DNA of 64,000 bases from Providencia manganoxydans (GTDB lineage: Bacteria; Pseudomonadota; Gammaproteobacteria; Enterobacterales; Enterobacteriaceae). The stretch is from contig NZ_CP067099.1 in the NCBI RefSeq assembly GCF_016618195.1, positions 2,418,001 to 2,482,000 of the forward strand, written 5' to 3'. The notes beneath the pieces were generated by a model, which saw only the letters and a program-made list of their open reading frames with translations, was not told the DNA's origin and did no database searches. This document shows, piece after piece, positions 37,329 to 49,171 of the stretch. Positions within the stretch are counted from its first letter, which is position 1, and each line of letters begins with the position of its first letter. A program made the translations under genes and the position numbers.

Positions 37329-37615
37329 ATATCACAGTTTTATTATTTCATTGTTATATTCTGAACATACAACTAGTATCAATTAATAAGTTAATACTAA
37401 CTTGCGATTAAAAGCAGCTTCCCTGATTTGATCAAAGCATTTATTGATTCGAAATCACCCCGAATAAAAGGAAAATAAGCGAAGCACGACTTCCCCCTTA
37501 ATTAGAGTGATAATTAATGAATTTATGTAAATGACTTAGGGTAACAACACCATTTATGGAGGCTATTACCCTGATTTTAACAATGAGATGAAATCTATAG
37601 AAACTGTAGATTAGG

Positions 37616-38047
37616 CTAATTTTGTTGTTCGTTTTTCCAATTATGAAAAGCAGCAGTCATCACTGGTGCTATTTTATCGTAGTTTTCCCAAGTATTTTCA
37701 ACATGATATACCGTTGGTAAACCTTGTGCTAAAATGCGCTCATAATCATCAAAAAAGCCGTTCTCTTCTGCCTGATAATAGAATTCAGTAAATTCTAATC
37801 CCTCATCATTGACGTCCTCATCGGTAAATTTCTCATCGCACATAGCGATTAAAAATGTACGTCCGTCCATTTTACGTTCACGAACAGCGGTCAATTCATC
37901 AATAGACTCTTCAAGATGAAATTCACCAATAAGATCATTTTGAATCAACCATGCCAAGTAGAACCCTATATGTGTTCCACCATTTTCATTAGGTAGTCCC
38001 TCTGGATAATCGCCACCGTAATGCCAATCCATTCTGTCAAATGCCAT
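37616..38047 (-). CDS. DUF7832-type protein of unknown function
   Basis: 143 residues from MAFDRMDWHYGGDYPEGLPN; the upstream GTG is inside its ribosome site (TGAGG). Conserved opening D-MDWHYGGDYPEGLP followed by GGTHIGFYLAWLI. Acidic cytosolic protein. Relatives appear as immunity-like or housekeeping singletons; no function is known to me. It follows lpxM by 33 bases. Confidence 0.75.
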   Translation of the reverse strand: MAFDRMDWHYGGDYPEGLPNENGGTHIGFYLAWLIQNDLIGEFHLEESIDELTAVRERKMDGRTFLIAMCDEKFTDEDVNDEGLEFTEFYYQAEENGFFDDYERILAQGLPTVYHVENTWENYDKIAPVMTAAFHNWKNEQQN

Positions 38048-38080
38048 CAGATGCCTCACAAATATACTGCGTTATTAACA

Positions 38081-39055
38081 TTAGCGATATAAATCATCAC
38101 GCTGATAGGGTTCTATCTCATCACCCTTACGTGTTTTTAGTAATTTAAGTATCCATGTATATTGCTCTGGGTTTGGCGCAACGAGATATTCAAGCTCCTC
38201 ATTCATTCGCCTTGCAATATAGGCATCATCTTGACCGTCAATATCATCCATTGGCTGACGAATATAGATATGTAATTGATGTGTATGGTGATCATAGACA
38301 GGAAATAATGGAACAATTTTAGCCTTACAGACTTTCATCAAACGACCAACTGCGGGTAAAGTCGCCTTATAAGTCGCAAAGAAATCGACAAATTCACTAT
38401 TTTCTTCACCATGATCTTGATCAGGTAAATAAAAACCCCAATAACCTTGCCGTACAGAGGCAATAAAGGGTTTTATACCTGCTTCTCGTGAATGTAAGCG
38501 CCCACCAAAATGGTAACGTGCTTTATTCCATAAATAGTCTGCAACGGGGTTTTTTTGATGATGAAACATCGCCGCCATCTTATAACCTTTAGCAGCAAGT
38601 AACATTGCAGGTGCATCAACAGCCCAGCCATGAGGCACCATAAAAATCACATTACTACCTTGTTGCTTTAATGATTCAATGATTTCTTCATTATGCCAAA
38701 ACGTTCTCGCTAATGTTTTATTGGCACCACGAACACAAAGCTCAGCAAGCATGACAAATGACTGAGGCGCAGTTTCAAACATTTTATCGGTTAATTGTTC
38801 CCGCTCTTGCTCTGTTAGTTGAGGAAAACAGTACAATAAATTTATTTTAGCGCGTCGACGGGCACTTTTGGCTAGTCGACCAACCCACTTGCCTACTTTT
38901 GCTAATAAAGGGTCACGAACTTTAACGGGTACATAAGCTAATGCTGCAAACACGCCAGCTCCCACCCAAACCCCCCAATATTTTGGATGTAAATAGGATT
39001 TATGAAAGGTTGGCACGTAGCCTAATTTACTATCGGTGTCTTTATCTTTATTCAT
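38081..39055 (-). CDS. lpxM: lipid A myristoyltransferase LpxM
   Basis: 324 residues with one N-terminal membrane anchor (about 30-45). LABLAT-type acyltransferase motif HGWAVDAPAMLLA with the catalytic His and the YLPDQDHGEENSEFVDFF segment. It adds the last secondary acyl chain to Kdo2-lipid A. Located beside mepM as in E. coli. Confidence 0.95.
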   Translation of the reverse strand: MNKDKDTDSKLGYVPTFHKSYLHPKYWGVWVGAGVFAALAYVPVKVRDPLLAKVGKWVGRLAKSARRRAKINLLYCFPQLTEQEREQLTDKMFETAPQSFVMLAELCVRGANKTLARTFWHNEEIIESLKQQGSNVIFMVPHGWAVDAPAMLLAAKGYKMAAMFHHQKNPVADYLWNKARYHFGGRLHSREAGIKPFIASVRQGYWGFYLPDQDHGEENSEFVDFFATYKATLPAVGRLMKVCKAKIVPLFPVYDHHTHQLHIYIRQPMDDIDGQDDAYIARRMNEELEYLVAPNPEQYTWILKLLKTRKGDEIEPYQRDDLYR

Positions 39056-39164
39056 AGTGTACCTAAAAGAACAATTCGCGCTCTTTTATAGCTTAAAATG
39101 ATAATAAGTGAAAGTATTACAACGGAATTGGGCAGATACAATATATCTGCCCATCGTGAAGAGA

Positions 39165-40502
39165 TTATTTCATTTTTAATTGAGGCTTAGTTTCTTTCAC
39201 CATCGCCAAATATTCTTTGCGTTCTTTACCCGTTAAACCACCTGAGCTAGGTAATTTTGCGGTTAATGGATTCACTGCTTGTTGGTTAATCCACACTTCA
39301 AAGTGCAAGTGAGGCCCCGTTGAACGACCTGTATTACCAGAAAGCGCAATACGATCACCACGTTTCACTTTTTGCCCTGGTTTTACTAACAATTGACGTA
39401 AGTGCATATAGCGTGTGGTATATTGGCGACCATGACGAATAGCAATAAAGTTACCTGCTGCGCCACTGTATTTAGAAACAATAACCTCACCATCACCTAC
39501 CGCTAGTACAGGCGTACCTACTGGCATAGCAAAATCAACCCCTTTATGCGGTGCAACGCGCCCTGTTACAGGGTTAACGCGGCGAGGGTTAAACTGCGAT
39601 GACACTCGAAATTGTTTTGCTGTAGGATTACGCAAGAAACCACGCTCTAAACCATTCCCTTCACTATCGTAATATTTACCATCTTCTGCACGAAATGCGT
39701 AGTAGTCTTTCCCACCACTATTCAAACGTACACCAACGAGTTGGCTCTGTTCATTACGACCATTAAGAATTTCACGGCTCATTAAAACGGTAAACTTATC
39801 GCCCTTTTTCAACTTACGAAAATCAATTTGCCATTGTAGTGCTTTAATCACTTCACGGCCTTCATTACGCGTTAAGCCTGCTTGGCTTGCACTTTGTGCG
39901 AAACTGCCGTTGATCACACCCGGCAATATACTGTTTTGCCATTCGCCTTCACGAATTTCTTTCGTTTCTTCGAATTTATTCGTGCTACCAACCCGCGTAT
40001 AAATTCGCGTTTCTCGGCGAGAAACTTCCCACGTTAATGATTCAAGTTCGCCTTGGTCGGTTAAGCTCCAATTTAACGTTTGACCAATTTTTAAATTGCG
40101 CAGCGCTTTATGTTGATTTGCCAGTGTTGCGACATCACCTGACTCTATCCCAAACTGGGTTAAAATACTGGACAGATTATCACCACTAGCAACGACATAT
40201 TCATGAGGGATAATAGCGCTATCCGTTCCTTCGGCACCATCGCTATCATCAACCACACCTTCGTCAGGCAGTTGATCACTGCTATCTTGAATAATATCGT
40301 CAGTTGCATCCGTTAAAGGCGCAAAGGACAAAGGGATCACTGTATCTACAGTGTTTTCGGTATCGGAGCTCGATGTCGGTAGGTGTGTTGGCCGCCAAAT
40401 TGCGACGGCCAGTGTTGCGACTGTTAATGTTCCTAACATGATCCTATGAGACTTGGACAGGCTACCGTATACCTGTGCAAGCCCTTTAGCCATTTGCTGC
40501 AC
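39165..40502 (-). CDS. mepM: murein DD-endopeptidase MepM
   Basis: 445 residues. Single N-terminal TM segment, LysM-like region (YVVASGDNLSSILTQFGI) and C-terminal M23 metallopeptidase with zinc ligands in HKGVDFAMPVGTP and STGPHLHFEVWIN. It cleaves mDAP-D-Ala cross-links for wall expansion. The linker at 50-95 is very acidic. Confidence 0.96.
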   Translation of the reverse strand: MQQMAKGLAQVYGSLSKSHRIMLGTLTVATLAVAIWRPTHLPTSSSDTENTVDTVIPLSFAPLTDATDDIIQDSSDQLPDEGVVDDSDGAEGTDSAIIPHEYVVASGDNLSSILTQFGIESGDVATLANQHKALRNLKIGQTLNWSLTDQGELESLTWEVSRRETRIYTRVGSTNKFEETKEIREGEWQNSILPGVINGSFAQSASQAGLTRNEGREVIKALQWQIDFRKLKKGDKFTVLMSREILNGRNEQSQLVGVRLNSGGKDYYAFRAEDGKYYDSEGNGLERGFLRNPTAKQFRVSSQFNPRRVNPVTGRVAPHKGVDFAMPVGTPVLAVGDGEVIVSKYSGAAGNFIAIRHGRQYTTRYMHLRQLLVKPGQKVKRGDRIALSGNTGRSTGPHLHFEVWINQQAVNPLTAKLPSSGGLTGKERKEYLAMVKETKPQLKMK

Positions 40503-40520
40503 TAAACAATTCCTTCTTGT

Positions 40521-41480
40521 TTAATTCAGGCAGCTCGCGTATTGCTTCGACAGTTGTGTTAAGAACTGCATATAGCTATCTGGGCCTATTTCCAGCCCGC
40601 TACCAAGCGGGTCGAGAGTTCCCATTTTGACTCCCGTATTTTTCGCTACGCTTTCTATGACGGCTGGCCTGAATTGGGGTTCAGCAAAAACACATTGTGC
40701 TTTGTGCTCAACCAATTGAGTTCGTATATTATGTAATTTCTGTGCACCAGGCTGAATTTCCGGGTTTATCGTAAAATGCCCCAATGGAGCCAACCGATAG
40801 TGTTTTTCAAAGTAGCCATAAGCATCGTGAAAAACAAAATAGCCCTTGTTTTTGGCTGGTTCTAAAATATTAACAATATTCTCATCGTTTTGCGTCATTT
40901 TTTCATTGAATTTACGAAGGTTTACGTCCAGCTTATCTTTTTGTTCAGGATAAAGCTCTACTAAACGATCATGAATACCTAACGCGGCTTGTTTGGCTAT
41001 CTCTGGAGACAACCAAATGTGCATATTATACTCACCATGATGATGATGTTCGTGATCCGTATCATGATTAGCTTCATCAACATGATCATGGCTATGTTTG
41101 TCTTCATCATCCCCTTTCATTAATAATGGAACGATATTCGCCTGTTGTGCAAGCGCTAGACGTTTCTTCTGTGGTAACGTTTTGAGAGGCTTATCTAAAA
41201 ACATTTCCATATCAGGACCAATCCATACAAATAAGTCCGCTTGTTTAATTTTTTTCAAATCAGAAGGTTTCAGCGCATAATCATGGGGTGATGCACCATC
41301 CGGTAATAGCACTTGTGTATCCGTAACACCATCTGCGATACCCGCCGCAATAAACGCCAGTGGGCGGATAGAGGTTACCACATCGGCTTTTGCCGCTGTC
41401 ACCATCGTTGTGCTCAGCACCGATGCTGCGGCCAGCCCTAAAATAAATTGTCGGGCATTAGATTGAGATTTATGTATCAT
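40521..41480 (-). CDS. znuA: zinc ABC transporter binding protein ZnuA
   Basis: 319 residues from [20 protein letters not shown]; the open frame upstream runs through the Zur box and is excluded. Signal peptide ends AKA/DVV. A His/Asp-rich loop ([18 protein letters not shown]) captures zinc; binding-site residues in GASPHDYAL and [12 protein letters not shown]. Divergent from znuCB. Confidence 0.95.
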   Translation of the reverse strand: MIHKSQSNARQFILGLAAASVLSTTMVTAAKADVVTSIRPLAFIAAGIADGVTDTQVLLPDGASPHDYALKPSDLKKIKQADLFVWIGPDMEMFLDKPLKTLPQKKRLALAQQANIVPLLMKGDDEDKHSHDHVDEANHDTDHEHHHHGEYNMHIWLSPEIAKQAALGIHDRLVELYPEQKDKLDVNLRKFNEKMTQNDENIVNILEPAKNKGYFVFHDAYGYFEKHYRLAPLGHFTINPEIQPGAQKLHNIRTQLVEHKAQCVFAEPQFRPAVIESVAKNTGVKMGTLDPLGSGLEIGPDSYMQFLTQLSKQYASCLN

Positions 41481-41508
41481 AGACGTCTTTTTCCGTGATT
41501 TTAATTTT

Positions 41509-41531
41509 GAAATGTTATAATATAACACAAC
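41509..41531. promoter_or_regulatory. Zur box between znuA and znuC
   Basis: GAAATGTTATAATATAACAC fits the enterobacterial Zur consensus (GAAATGTTATANTATAACATTTC) over the whole left half and the centre. It lies in the divergent spacer and would repress both promoters when zinc is sufficient. Confidence 0.85.
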
Positions 41532-41556
41532 ATGATTTCTGCAAGATGTTTTTCAC

Positions 41557-42324
41557 ATGCAACCATTACTGAATTTAAATAAAATATCTGTTTCCTTTGG
41601 TGAGAAACGGGTTCTTAAAAATGTCAGCTTTACGCTAAATAAAGGCGATATCGTGACACTTTTAGGCCCTAACGGTGCGGGTAAATCGACAATTGTGCGA
41701 GTTGTTCTTGGCTTATTAGCGCCAACTTCAGGTACGATTGAACGTGCTTCAGCGCTATCAATTGGCTATGTACCACAAAAATTACATTTAGATGCCACAC
41801 TGCCATTGACTGTAAAACGATTTTTAATGCTAAAACCAAATGTTCGCTCAGAACAGTTGGCTCCTGCCCTTGAACGCGTTAATGCAACCCATTTACTCGA
41901 TCAACCGATGCAAAAATTATCTGGTGGCGAAACACAGCGTGTATTACTCGCTCGTGCTTTACTGAATAAACCTGATCTGTTGGTTCTTGATGAGCCTGCG
42001 CAAGGTGTCGATGTTAATGGTCAAGTCGCACTCTATGATTTAATCAATCAATTGCGTACCGAGCTTGGCTGCGCAGTACTGATGGTCTCCCACGATCTGC
42101 ACTTAGTGATGGCAAAAACAGATAAAGTGCTGTGTATTAATGGTCATATTTGCTGCTCGGGTACCCCTGATGTTGTCTCTAATCATCCTGAATTCGTTGC
42201 AATGTTCGGCTATCGAGGTGCATCACAACTTGGGGTATATCGTCATCATCATAATCATCAGCATGATTTAGACGGTAATGTGGTAACAGCTCATACCCAC
42301 AGTAAGGAATGTAACCATGATTGA
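41557..42324 (+). CDS. znuC: zinc ABC transporter ATPase ZnuC
   Basis: 255 residues. Walker [16 protein letters not shown], signature [16 protein letters not shown], Walker [13 protein letters not shown]. The His-rich tail (RHHHNHQHD and [10 protein letters not shown]) may sense zinc. Overlaps znuB by 8 bases. Confidence 0.97.
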   Translation: MQPLLNLNKISVSFGEKRVLKNVSFTLNKGDIVTLLGPNGAGKSTIVRVVLGLLAPTSGTIERASALSIGYVPQKLHLDATLPLTVKRFLMLKPNVRSEQLAPALERVNATHLLDQPMQKLSGGETQRVLLARALLNKPDLLVLDEPAQGVDVNGQVALYDLINQLRTELGCAVLMVSHDLHLVMAKTDKVLCINGHICCSGTPDVVSNHPEFVAMFGYRGASQLGVYRHHHNHQHDLDGNVVTAHTHSKECNHD

Positions 42325-43102
42325 GTTGCTATTGCCCGGTTGGATTGCAGGGGTACTCTTAGCTATCGCAGCAGGTCCTTTAGGGTCATTTGTTGTATGG
42401 CGTCGTATGTCCTATTTTGGTGACACTCTCGCTCATGCCTCCTTGTTGGGGGTTGCTTTCGGACTTTTACTGAATATTAACCCCTTTTATGCTGTGATTG
42501 GTGTAACTCTACTACTATCGTTGATATTAGTATGGTTAGAGCGTCGACCTCAGCTCGCTGTTGATACCTTACTTGGCATTATGGCGCACAGTGCGCTGTC
42601 ACTTGGCTTAGTGGTTGTTAGCTTAATGGCTAATGTACGTGTTGATTTAATGGCTTATTTGTTTGGTGACCTGCTTTCAGTGACTTACGATGACATTATC
42701 ACTATTTTTATTGGGGTATTTGTGGTGTGTGGGTTACTTTTATGGCGTTGGCGAGCACTACTGTCCATGACGGTGAATCAAGAGCTGGCGTTTGTTGATG
42801 GTGTGAATATTCAACGACTCCGTTTATTGTTAATGTTAGTCACAGCGTTAACCATTGGCATCGCAATGAAGTTCGTTGGAGCATTAATTATTACTTCCTT
42901 ATTGATTATACCTGCGGCAACAGCGCGTCGTTTTGCTAGAACGCCTGAACAAATGGCATTTGTTGCGATATTAATTGGTATGTTATCGGTGACAGGAGGA
43001 CTGACATTCTCTGCGTTCTACGATACACCTGCTGGCCCATCAGTAGTACTAACAGCTGCGATATTATTTGTTTTAAGTTTATTAGCAAAAGCAAAAAATT
43101 AA
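42317..43102 (+). CDS. znuB: zinc ABC transporter permease ZnuB
   Basis: A 261-residue membrane component with seven or more TM helices; conserved [19 protein letters not shown] and the central [17 protein letters not shown]. Completes the ZnuACB system. Confidence 0.96.
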   Translation: MIELLLPGWIAGVLLAIAAGPLGSFVVWRRMSYFGDTLAHASLLGVAFGLLLNINPFYAVIGVTLLLSLILVWLERRPQLAVDTLLGIMAHSALSLGLVVVSLMANVRVDLMAYLFGDLLSVTYDDIITIFIGVFVVCGLLLWRWRALLSMTVNQELAFVDGVNIQRLRLLLMLVTALTIGIAMKFVGALIITSLLIIPAATARRFARTPEQMAFVAILIGMLSVTGGLTFSAFYDTPAGPSVVLTAAILFVLSLLAKAKN

Positions 43103-43213
43103 ATGTGTATCAGCTGATCTTCAATAGATTGATGCTATTAGGTCAGCTGATAACCACCAAACGATGCCGATAGCTATCAGCATCTTCCCCCCAATAAAAA
43201 TCATTCATAGATG

Positions 43214-44224
43214 CTAAATTTCTTTTGGCGTTAAGCCAAAGTGTAAATAGGCATGCGCGGTTGCCATTCGACCACGAGGTGTCCGCTGAATAAAACCTTG
43301 TTGGATCAAGAAAGGTTCTAATACATCTTCAATCGTTTCCCGTTCCTCACCAATTGCCGCCGCAAGGTTATCAACACCAACAGGTCCACCCATAAATTTA
43401 TCAATGATCGCTACTAATAATTTTCTATCTAAATAATCGAAACCAGCGGCATCGACGTTCAACATATCCAGTGCTTGATTAGCAATTAATTCGTCAATTG
43501 AACCATCACCTTTGACTTGCGCGAAATCACGTACTCGACGTAATAAGCGGTTAGTAATACGTGGAGTGCCGCGTGAGCGCATTGCTACCTGACGAGCCCC
43601 CTCTTCACTAATTTCTAGCCCCATATATTGGGCACTACGTTTCACAATATGCTGTAAATCATCAACGTTATAGAACTCAAGGCGTTGCACAATCCCAAAT
43701 CGGTCACGTAGTGGCGATGTTAAAGACCCCGCACGTGTAGTCGCGCCAATCAAAGTAAATGGCGGTAAATCAATTTTAATCGAACGCGCTGCCGGCCCTT
43801 CACCTATCATGATGTCGAGTTGGTAATCTTCCATGGCTGGATATAAGATCTCTTCAACCACTGGCGATAATCGGTGAATTTCATCAATAAATAAAACGTC
43901 GTGAGGCTCTAAGTTAGTCAGCATTGCGGCTAAATCACCGGCCTTTTCAAGCACTGGACCTGAGGTTGTACGTAAGTTAACCCCCATTTCGTTAGCGACA
44001 ATGCCTGCCAAAGTGGTTTTGCCTAAACCAGGAGGACCAAAAATTAACAGATGATCAAGCGCGTCACCGCGTAATTTGGCCGCCTGAATAAAGATTTCCA
44101 TTTGCTCTTTAACTTGCGGTTGCCCAATATACTCTTGCAGTAATTTCGGGCGGATCGCGCGATCAATGGCTTCTTCTTCTTCATGGATCACTTCAGCAGA
44201 AATTAGGCGATCAGCTTCAATCAT
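43214..44224 (-). CDS. ruvB: Holliday junction helicase RuvB
   Basis: A 336-residue AAA+ motor. Walker [15 protein letters not shown], Walker [12 protein letters not shown], sensor [19 protein letters not shown]. Drives branch migration with RuvA. Sixteen bases after ruvA. Confidence 0.98.
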   Translation of the reverse strand: MIEADRLISAEVIHEEEEAIDRAIRPKLLQEYIGQPQVKEQMEIFIQAAKLRGDALDHLLIFGPPGLGKTTLAGIVANEMGVNLRTTSGPVLEKAGDLAAMLTNLEPHDVLFIDEIHRLSPVVEEILYPAMEDYQLDIMIGEGPAARSIKIDLPPFTLIGATTRAGSLTSPLRDRFGIVQRLEFYNVDDLQHIVKRSAQYMGLEISEEGARQVAMRSRGTPRITNRLLRRVRDFAQVKGDGSIDELIANQALDMLNVDAAGFDYLDRKLLVAIIDKFMGGPVGVDNLAAAIGEERETIEDVLEPFLIQQGFIQRTPRGRMATAHAYLHFGLTPKEI

Positions 44225-44240
44225 CGTTCAATTCTCTCAA

Positions 44241-44858
44241 TTAAAGTGCTGCACGCAATGCATCACGGATCAATGTTTCACAATCACTGTCAGGTTTCGC
44301 CACTTTACTGACCATACGGCTTGCTTCTTGTGGCTTATAACCTAATGCGACCAGTGCGGTTGCCGCTTCAGCTTCAATATCTGCGCTGCTTGGCGCTTTG
44401 CTATTCACATCAGGTAAAGTGATATCGGTGTTTTGATTAAATAGATCACCATTTAGACCTTTAAAACGGTCTTTCATTTCAACAACTAAACGCTCTGCTG
44501 TTTTCTTACCAATACCCGGTAGTTTAACCAATGATGAAATGGCTTCTTTTTCAATTGCAGAGACAAATTGCTGTGCTGACATCCCTGATAAGATAGCTAG
44601 CGCCAATTTGGGACCAACGCCATTAACTTTAATCAGTTCTTTAAACAACGCGCGTTCTTGTTTTTCATTAAATCCATACAGTAATTGAGCATCTTCGCGC
44701 ACGACAAAGTGGGTAAAAATGATCGCTTCTTGGCCAATTTCGGGTAATTCATAAAAACAGGTCATTGGCATATGAACTTCATAACCAACACCTTGTAACT
44801 CTAGCAGAACAATGGGAGGTTGCTTTTCTAATACAATGCCACGTAAACGACCAATCAC
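44241..44858 (-). CDS. ruvA: Holliday junction DNA-binding protein RuvA
   Basis: 205 residues. N-terminal OB domain ([20 protein letters not shown]), paired helix-hairpin-helix motifs ([13 protein letters not shown] and [13 protein letters not shown]) and C-terminal RuvB-binding domain ([18 protein letters not shown]). Confidence 0.98.
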   Translation of the reverse strand: MIGRLRGIVLEKQPPIVLLELQGVGYEVHMPMTCFYELPEIGQEAIIFTHFVVREDAQLLYGFNEKQERALFKELIKVNGVGPKLALAILSGMSAQQFVSAIEKEAISSLVKLPGIGKKTAERLVVEMKDRFKGLNGDLFNQNTDITLPDVNSKAPSSADIEAEAATALVALGYKPQEASRMVSKVAKPDSDCETLIRDALRAAL

Positions 44859-44903
44859 AATGAAGCCCTCTATTTATTTTTTTGATAGCGCTGTTTATAC
44901 CAT

Positions 44904-44929
44904 AAAAAAGGCTGGATGCATATCCAGCC
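44904..44929 (-). terminator. ruvC terminator
   Basis: GGCTGGAT/ATCCAGCC with a 4-base loop, followed on the minus strand by TTTTTT. It separates ruvC from ruvAB, as in E. coli where ruvC belongs to the yebC unit. Confidence 0.9.
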
Positions 44930-44970
44930 AGACTGTGAGCAAACAAATTATGTGCGGTAGAAATCAATCA

Positions 44971-45492
44971 CTATCTCAGTCGGCCACGAGTTAAAACTAA
45001 ACGCGGATCACCAACACGTAATAGATTCTGATTGAAGTGACAATGTGTAATCGCGATTGCAAGGGCGTCTGCTGCGTCGGCTTGTGGGTTAGCTGACAGT
45101 TTCAAGATAGATTTAACCATATGCTGTACTTGGCTTTTTTCTGCTGCACCAGTACCTACTACGGTTTGTTTAACTTGTCGTGCCGCGTATTCAAATACCG
45201 CCACGTTTTGGTTCACACCAGCCACAATTGCCACGCCTCGTGCTTGACCAAGCTTTAATGCTGAATCGGCATTTTTAGCCATAAATACCTGCTCGATCGC
45301 CAAAACATCTGGTTGATATTGCGTGATAATTTCCGAGACTCCCGCATAAATACGTTGCAGACGGCTTGGTAAATCATCAACTTGTGTACGAATACAACCA
45401 CTTCCCAAATACAAAAGTTGCCTGCCTTGTTGGCGGATCACACCATACCCAGTTATTCGAGAACCGGGATCTATACCTAAAATAATCGCCAT
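44971..45492 (-). CDS. ruvC: Holliday junction resolvase RuvC
   Basis: 173 residues. Acidic catalytic residues in [24 protein letters not shown] and the final [14 protein letters not shown]. Cuts junctions symmetrically with RuvAB. Confidence 0.97.
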   Translation of the reverse strand: MAIILGIDPGSRITGYGVIRQQGRQLLYLGSGCIRTQVDDLPSRLQRIYAGVSEIITQYQPDVLAIEQVFMAKNADSALKLGQARGVAIVAGVNQNVAVFEYAARQVKQTVVGTGAAEKSQVQHMVKSILKLSANPQADAADALAIAITHCHFNQNLLRVGDPRLVLTRGRLR

Positions 45493-45699
45493 ATCAAAGC
45501 CTATTAATATCCTTTATTACTTTTAATATCATCTTATCTGTATCTTTTAGATGCCACAATAGTCTATTCCAGCATGGCAGTAGTGAGGTGTATTCTGTAA
45601 ACAGAATATTTAACAGGATGGAAGATAAGGGAAAGAGGCGTTAGAGAAAGCGGGCTGTTGTGATAACCATCCAGCTTTCTCTACGCAAGTGCTCACTGA

Positions 45700-46443
45700 T
45701 TAAAGTTGTTCAGCAACTTCGTCAGAGATATCACCGTTGTGGTAGACTTCTTGTACGTCGTCAGAATCTTCCAACATATCAATCAATCGCAGCAGTTTAG
45801 GTGCTGTTTCAACATCTAATTCCGCTTTAGTTGATGGGATCATAGAAACTTCTGCGCCTTCACTGGTGAAACCGGCTGCATCAAGTGCGTCTTTTACTTC
45901 GCCGAACGTTTCTGGCGTTGTATACACATCAATTGCACCATCATCATACGTTTCAACATCGTCAGCGCCCGCATCTAACGCGGCTTCCATCAATGCATCT
46001 TCATCAACGCCCGGTGCGTAAGTGATCACACCTCGTTTGGTGAACAGATAAGAAACTGAACCATCAGTACCTAAGTTACCACCCGTTTTTGTAAAAGCAT
46101 GACGGACTTCTGAAACGGTACGGTTGCGGTTATCACTCAGGCATTCAACCATAACCGCGGTGCCGCCTGGGCCATAGCCTTCATAAATGATAGTTTCCAT
46201 ATTATCGTTATCATCGTTACCCACACCACGTGCAATCGCGCGGTTTAGTGTGTCACGAGTCATGTTGTTCGATAACGCCTTATCCACAGCAGCGCGTAAA
46301 CGCGGGTTAGTAGCAGGATCACCGCCACCTAAACGCGCAGCTGTGACCAGCTCACGGATAATTTTAGTGAATATCTTACCGCGTTTAGCGTCTTGTGCCG
46401 CTTTACGGTGTTTGGTATTGGCCCATTTACTATGACCTGCCAT
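45700..46443 (-). CDS. yebC: YebC/PmpR family protein
   Basis: 247 residues opening [20 protein letters not shown], diagnostic of the family. Reported roles are transcription factor or translation-stalling relief at polyproline; not decidable here. About 200 bases before ruvC. Confidence 0.95.
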   Translation of the reverse strand: MAGHSKWANTKHRKAAQDAKRGKIFTKIIRELVTAARLGGGDPATNPRLRAAVDKALSNNMTRDTLNRAIARGVGNDDNDNMETIIYEGYGPGGTAVMVECLSDNRNRTVSEVRHAFTKTGGNLGTDGSVSYLFTKRGVITYAPGVDEDALMEAALDAGADDVETYDDGAIDVYTTPETFGEVKDALDAAGFTSEGAEVSMIPSTKAELDVETAPKLLRLIDMLEDSDDVQEVYHNGDISDEVAEQL

Positions 46444-46471
46444 GAAATATCTCCAAAAACGTCAATAAAAA

Positions 46472-46906
46472 TTAAACAGCAAATTCTAAGATAGCTTGAC
46501 GGTTACTCCAAGACTTGGTGAGCTCTGCCGCCTCTTGAGGTGGCACCCAACAAAACTCTGTATGTTCCGTCAAGATTGGTACCTGCTCTTCGCTAAGCAC
46601 CATTTTAAACCAATGCTCTTTACAATGAGTGACATCGGGGGCATAGCGATGTCTAAAGTGTGCAAATATTTCAAACGTTACCTCACGATCAAGATCGCAT
46701 AATTGACCTTGCTCTAAGAGAAACCCTGTTTCTTCACTCACTTCTCGCACAGCAGTTTCAAACGTCCCTTCGTTATGATCTAAACTTCCTGTCACCGATT
46801 GCCAAAAGTCAGGATCATCTTTACGTCTTAACATAAGCACATTACCACTCGATTTAGCGGTGATAATCACTAAGACCGATTCAGGTCGTTTGAAACTTTT
46901 CATCAT
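46472..46906 (-). CDS. nudB: dihydroneopterin triphosphate diphosphatase
   Basis: About 144 residues. Nudix box GSLDHNEGTFETAVREVSEETGF (first residues of the motif at about 42). HFRHRYAPDVTHCKEHW and the ending LTKSWSNRQAILEFAV follow E. coli NudB. Removes pyrophosphate in folate synthesis. Two adjacent ATGs make the start uncertain by one codon; 9 bases after aspS, likely co-transcribed. Confidence 0.9.
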   Translation of the reverse strand: MMKSFKRPESVLVIITAKSSGNVLMLRRKDDPDFWQSVTGSLDHNEGTFETAVREVSEETGFLLEQGQLCDLDREVTFEIFAHFRHRYAPDVTHCKEHWFKMVLSEEQVPILTEHTEFCWVPPQEAAELTKSWSNRQAILEFAV

Positions 46907-46915
46907 CAATTAATT

Positions 46916-48688
46916 TTAAGCTTCTACATCTTTAGCAACGACTGAAATAGCTAATTCTGTCAGTGCGTCAGGGTTTGCATGGCTAGGTGCATTAGTCATT
47001 AAGCAAGCCGCTGCTGTTGTTTTAGGGAACGCAATAACATCACGGATGTTATCAGTACCGGTTAACAACATCACTAAACGGTCAAGACCAAATGCCAAAC
47101 CTGCATGTGGCGGTGTGCCATATTTTAATGCATCGAGCAAGAAGCCAAATTTCTCACGTTGCTCTTCTTCATTAATTCCTAGAATATTAAACACCGTTTG
47201 TTGCATTTCGCTACGGTGAATACGTACTGAGCCACCACCCACTTCATAACCATTGATAACCATATCATAGGCATTAGCAACCGCATCTTCTGGTTTCTGC
47301 GCCAAGTCTTCCGGTGAATAATCACGCGGAGAAGTAAATGGATGATGCATTGCTGTTAAACCGCCTTCACCATCGTCTTCAAACATAGGGAAGTCAATCA
47401 CCCATAATGGCTGCCAGCTATTCAAATTAGTCAGTTCGAAATCACGACCGACTTTTAAACGCAAGGCTCCCATTGAATCAGTGACAACATTTTTAGCGCC
47501 CGCGCCGAACAGTATAATATCACCATCGACTGCACCCGTTCTCTCTAGAAGCTGATTGATCACATCTTCAGTTAAGAATTTAGCGACTGGACTTTGGATA
47601 CCTTCCAAACCTTTCGCGCGTTCATTAACCTTCATCCACGCCAAACCTTTCGCACCATAAATGCCAACAAATTGACCATATTCATCAATTTGTTTACGCG
47701 TCATTGCAGCACCGCCGGGTACTTTTAGCGCAGCAACACGGCCTTTAGGATCGTTAGCAGGTCCTGCAAAGACAGCAAATTCGACATCTTTAACGATATC
47801 CGCCACATCTACTAACTCCATCGGGTTACGTAGATCGGGCTTATCCGAACCATAACGACGCATTGCTTCAGCAAACGTCATGATTGGGAAGTCGCCTAAA
47901 TCGACACCTTTCACTTCCTGCCATAATTGACGGATCATACGCTCCATGATTTCACGGACTTGCTCAGCCGTCATAAATGATGTTTCAACGTCGATTTGAG
48001 TAAATTCAGGTTGACGATCTGCACGCAAGTCTTCATCACGGAAACATTTTACAATTTGGTAATAACGATCGAAACCAGACATCATCAGCAATTGTTTAAA
48101 TAGCTGTGGTGACTGTGGCAAAGCATAAAACTTCCCTTTATGAACGCGACTTGGCACCAAATAGTCACGTGCACCTTCAGGCGTTGCTTTGGTTAACATT
48201 GGCGTTTCAACATCAACAAAGCCTTCGTTATCCATAAAGTTACGGACAAAACTAGTAATTTTTGCACGTGTGCGTAGACGCTCTGACATTTCAGGACGAC
48301 GCAGGTCAAGATAACGATACTTTAAACGACGCTCTTCGGTATTGGTTTGATTGCTATCAAGAGGTAATGGCTCTGATTTATTAAAGACATCAAGTTCTTC
48401 AGCAAAAATTTCAATTTCGCCTGTCGCCATATCTTTATTTTTTTGGTTATCAGGGCGAGCACGCACAGTACCTGTGATCTGGATACAGAATTCATTACGC
48501 AATTCGGAGGCTTTTTCAAACAGGTCTTTACGCTCTGGGTCGAAAAATACTTGCACAATACCTTCACGGTCGCGCATATCGATAAAAATTAAACCACCTA
48601 AATCACGACGACGGTTTACCCATCCACAAAGAGTGACCTTTTGGCCTTCATGAGCAATGTTTAACTGCCCACAATAGTTAGTACGCAT
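46916..48688 (-). CDS. aspS: aspartyl-tRNA synthetase
   Basis: 590 residues, exactly the E. coli length. OB-fold anticodon domain, class II motifs 2 ([19 protein letters not shown]) and 3 ([15 protein letters not shown]), and the bacterial GAD insertion between them. Confidence 0.98.
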   Translation of the reverse strand: MRTNYCGQLNIAHEGQKVTLCGWVNRRRDLGGLIFIDMRDREGIVQVFFDPERKDLFEKASELRNEFCIQITGTVRARPDNQKNKDMATGEIEIFAEELDVFNKSEPLPLDSNQTNTEERRLKYRYLDLRRPEMSERLRTRAKITSFVRNFMDNEGFVDVETPMLTKATPEGARDYLVPSRVHKGKFYALPQSPQLFKQLLMMSGFDRYYQIVKCFRDEDLRADRQPEFTQIDVETSFMTAEQVREIMERMIRQLWQEVKGVDLGDFPIMTFAEAMRRYGSDKPDLRNPMELVDVADIVKDVEFAVFAGPANDPKGRVAALKVPGGAAMTRKQIDEYGQFVGIYGAKGLAWMKVNERAKGLEGIQSPVAKFLTEDVINQLLERTGAVDGDIILFGAGAKNVVTDSMGALRLKVGRDFELTNLNSWQPLWVIDFPMFEDDGEGGLTAMHHPFTSPRDYSPEDLAQKPEDAVANAYDMVINGYEVGGGSVRIHRSEMQQTVFNILGINEEEQREKFGFLLDALKYGTPPHAGLAFGLDRLVMLLTGTDNIRDVIAFPKTTAAACLMTNAPSHANPDALTELAISVVAKDVEA

Positions 48689-49171
48689 ACAATATCCTTT
48701 TTACTCAGCTTGTTGTGCATTTGCTTGCTGCGGAAATTTGGCATTTTGCTGAACATCAGAATGTCAAAAAGGCAGACATTATACAGGAAATTCTGTTGCA
48801 CAAACAGTGACGTATTAGGGGGCAAAACCTAATATTTTTGTTTTTAATCATTTTAAAATCGATTAAAAGATAGCCGAAAAACGTAACGAGCACTGCACCT
48901 TGGTATAGACAGAATTTATAACTAAAGGTGATTTTAAGTGACTCTACCGCTTATGTACATATTGTCATTAGGGTTTATTTCATGACTAACGCTTTAGGCG
49001 CAGAAAAAAACAACAAACTGTCTATTAAAAACATCAATAAAAGCTAAACAAAGGATCATTTTGCTCTTTATATATAGAGGGAACATTCATAACACATCTA
49101 TTTCGGAATCATTACTGCCTATCCTTTGCTATGATTACACTAATTTAGACTATCACTATAAAGGTCATTTT
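48689..49171. other. spacer with possible tiny coupled frames
   Basis: A 21-codon frame MTNALGAEKNNKLSIKNINK S at 48981-49046 has AGGG 8 bases upstream and overlaps a 15-codon GTG frame (VTLPLMYILSLGFIS) by ATGA. They could be a leader or noise. No other gene visible. Confidence 0.3.

Noticed and set aside
43103..43213. Palindromic sequences between znuB and ruvB
   Set aside because: Only imperfect dyads without T-runs; insufficient for a terminator call.
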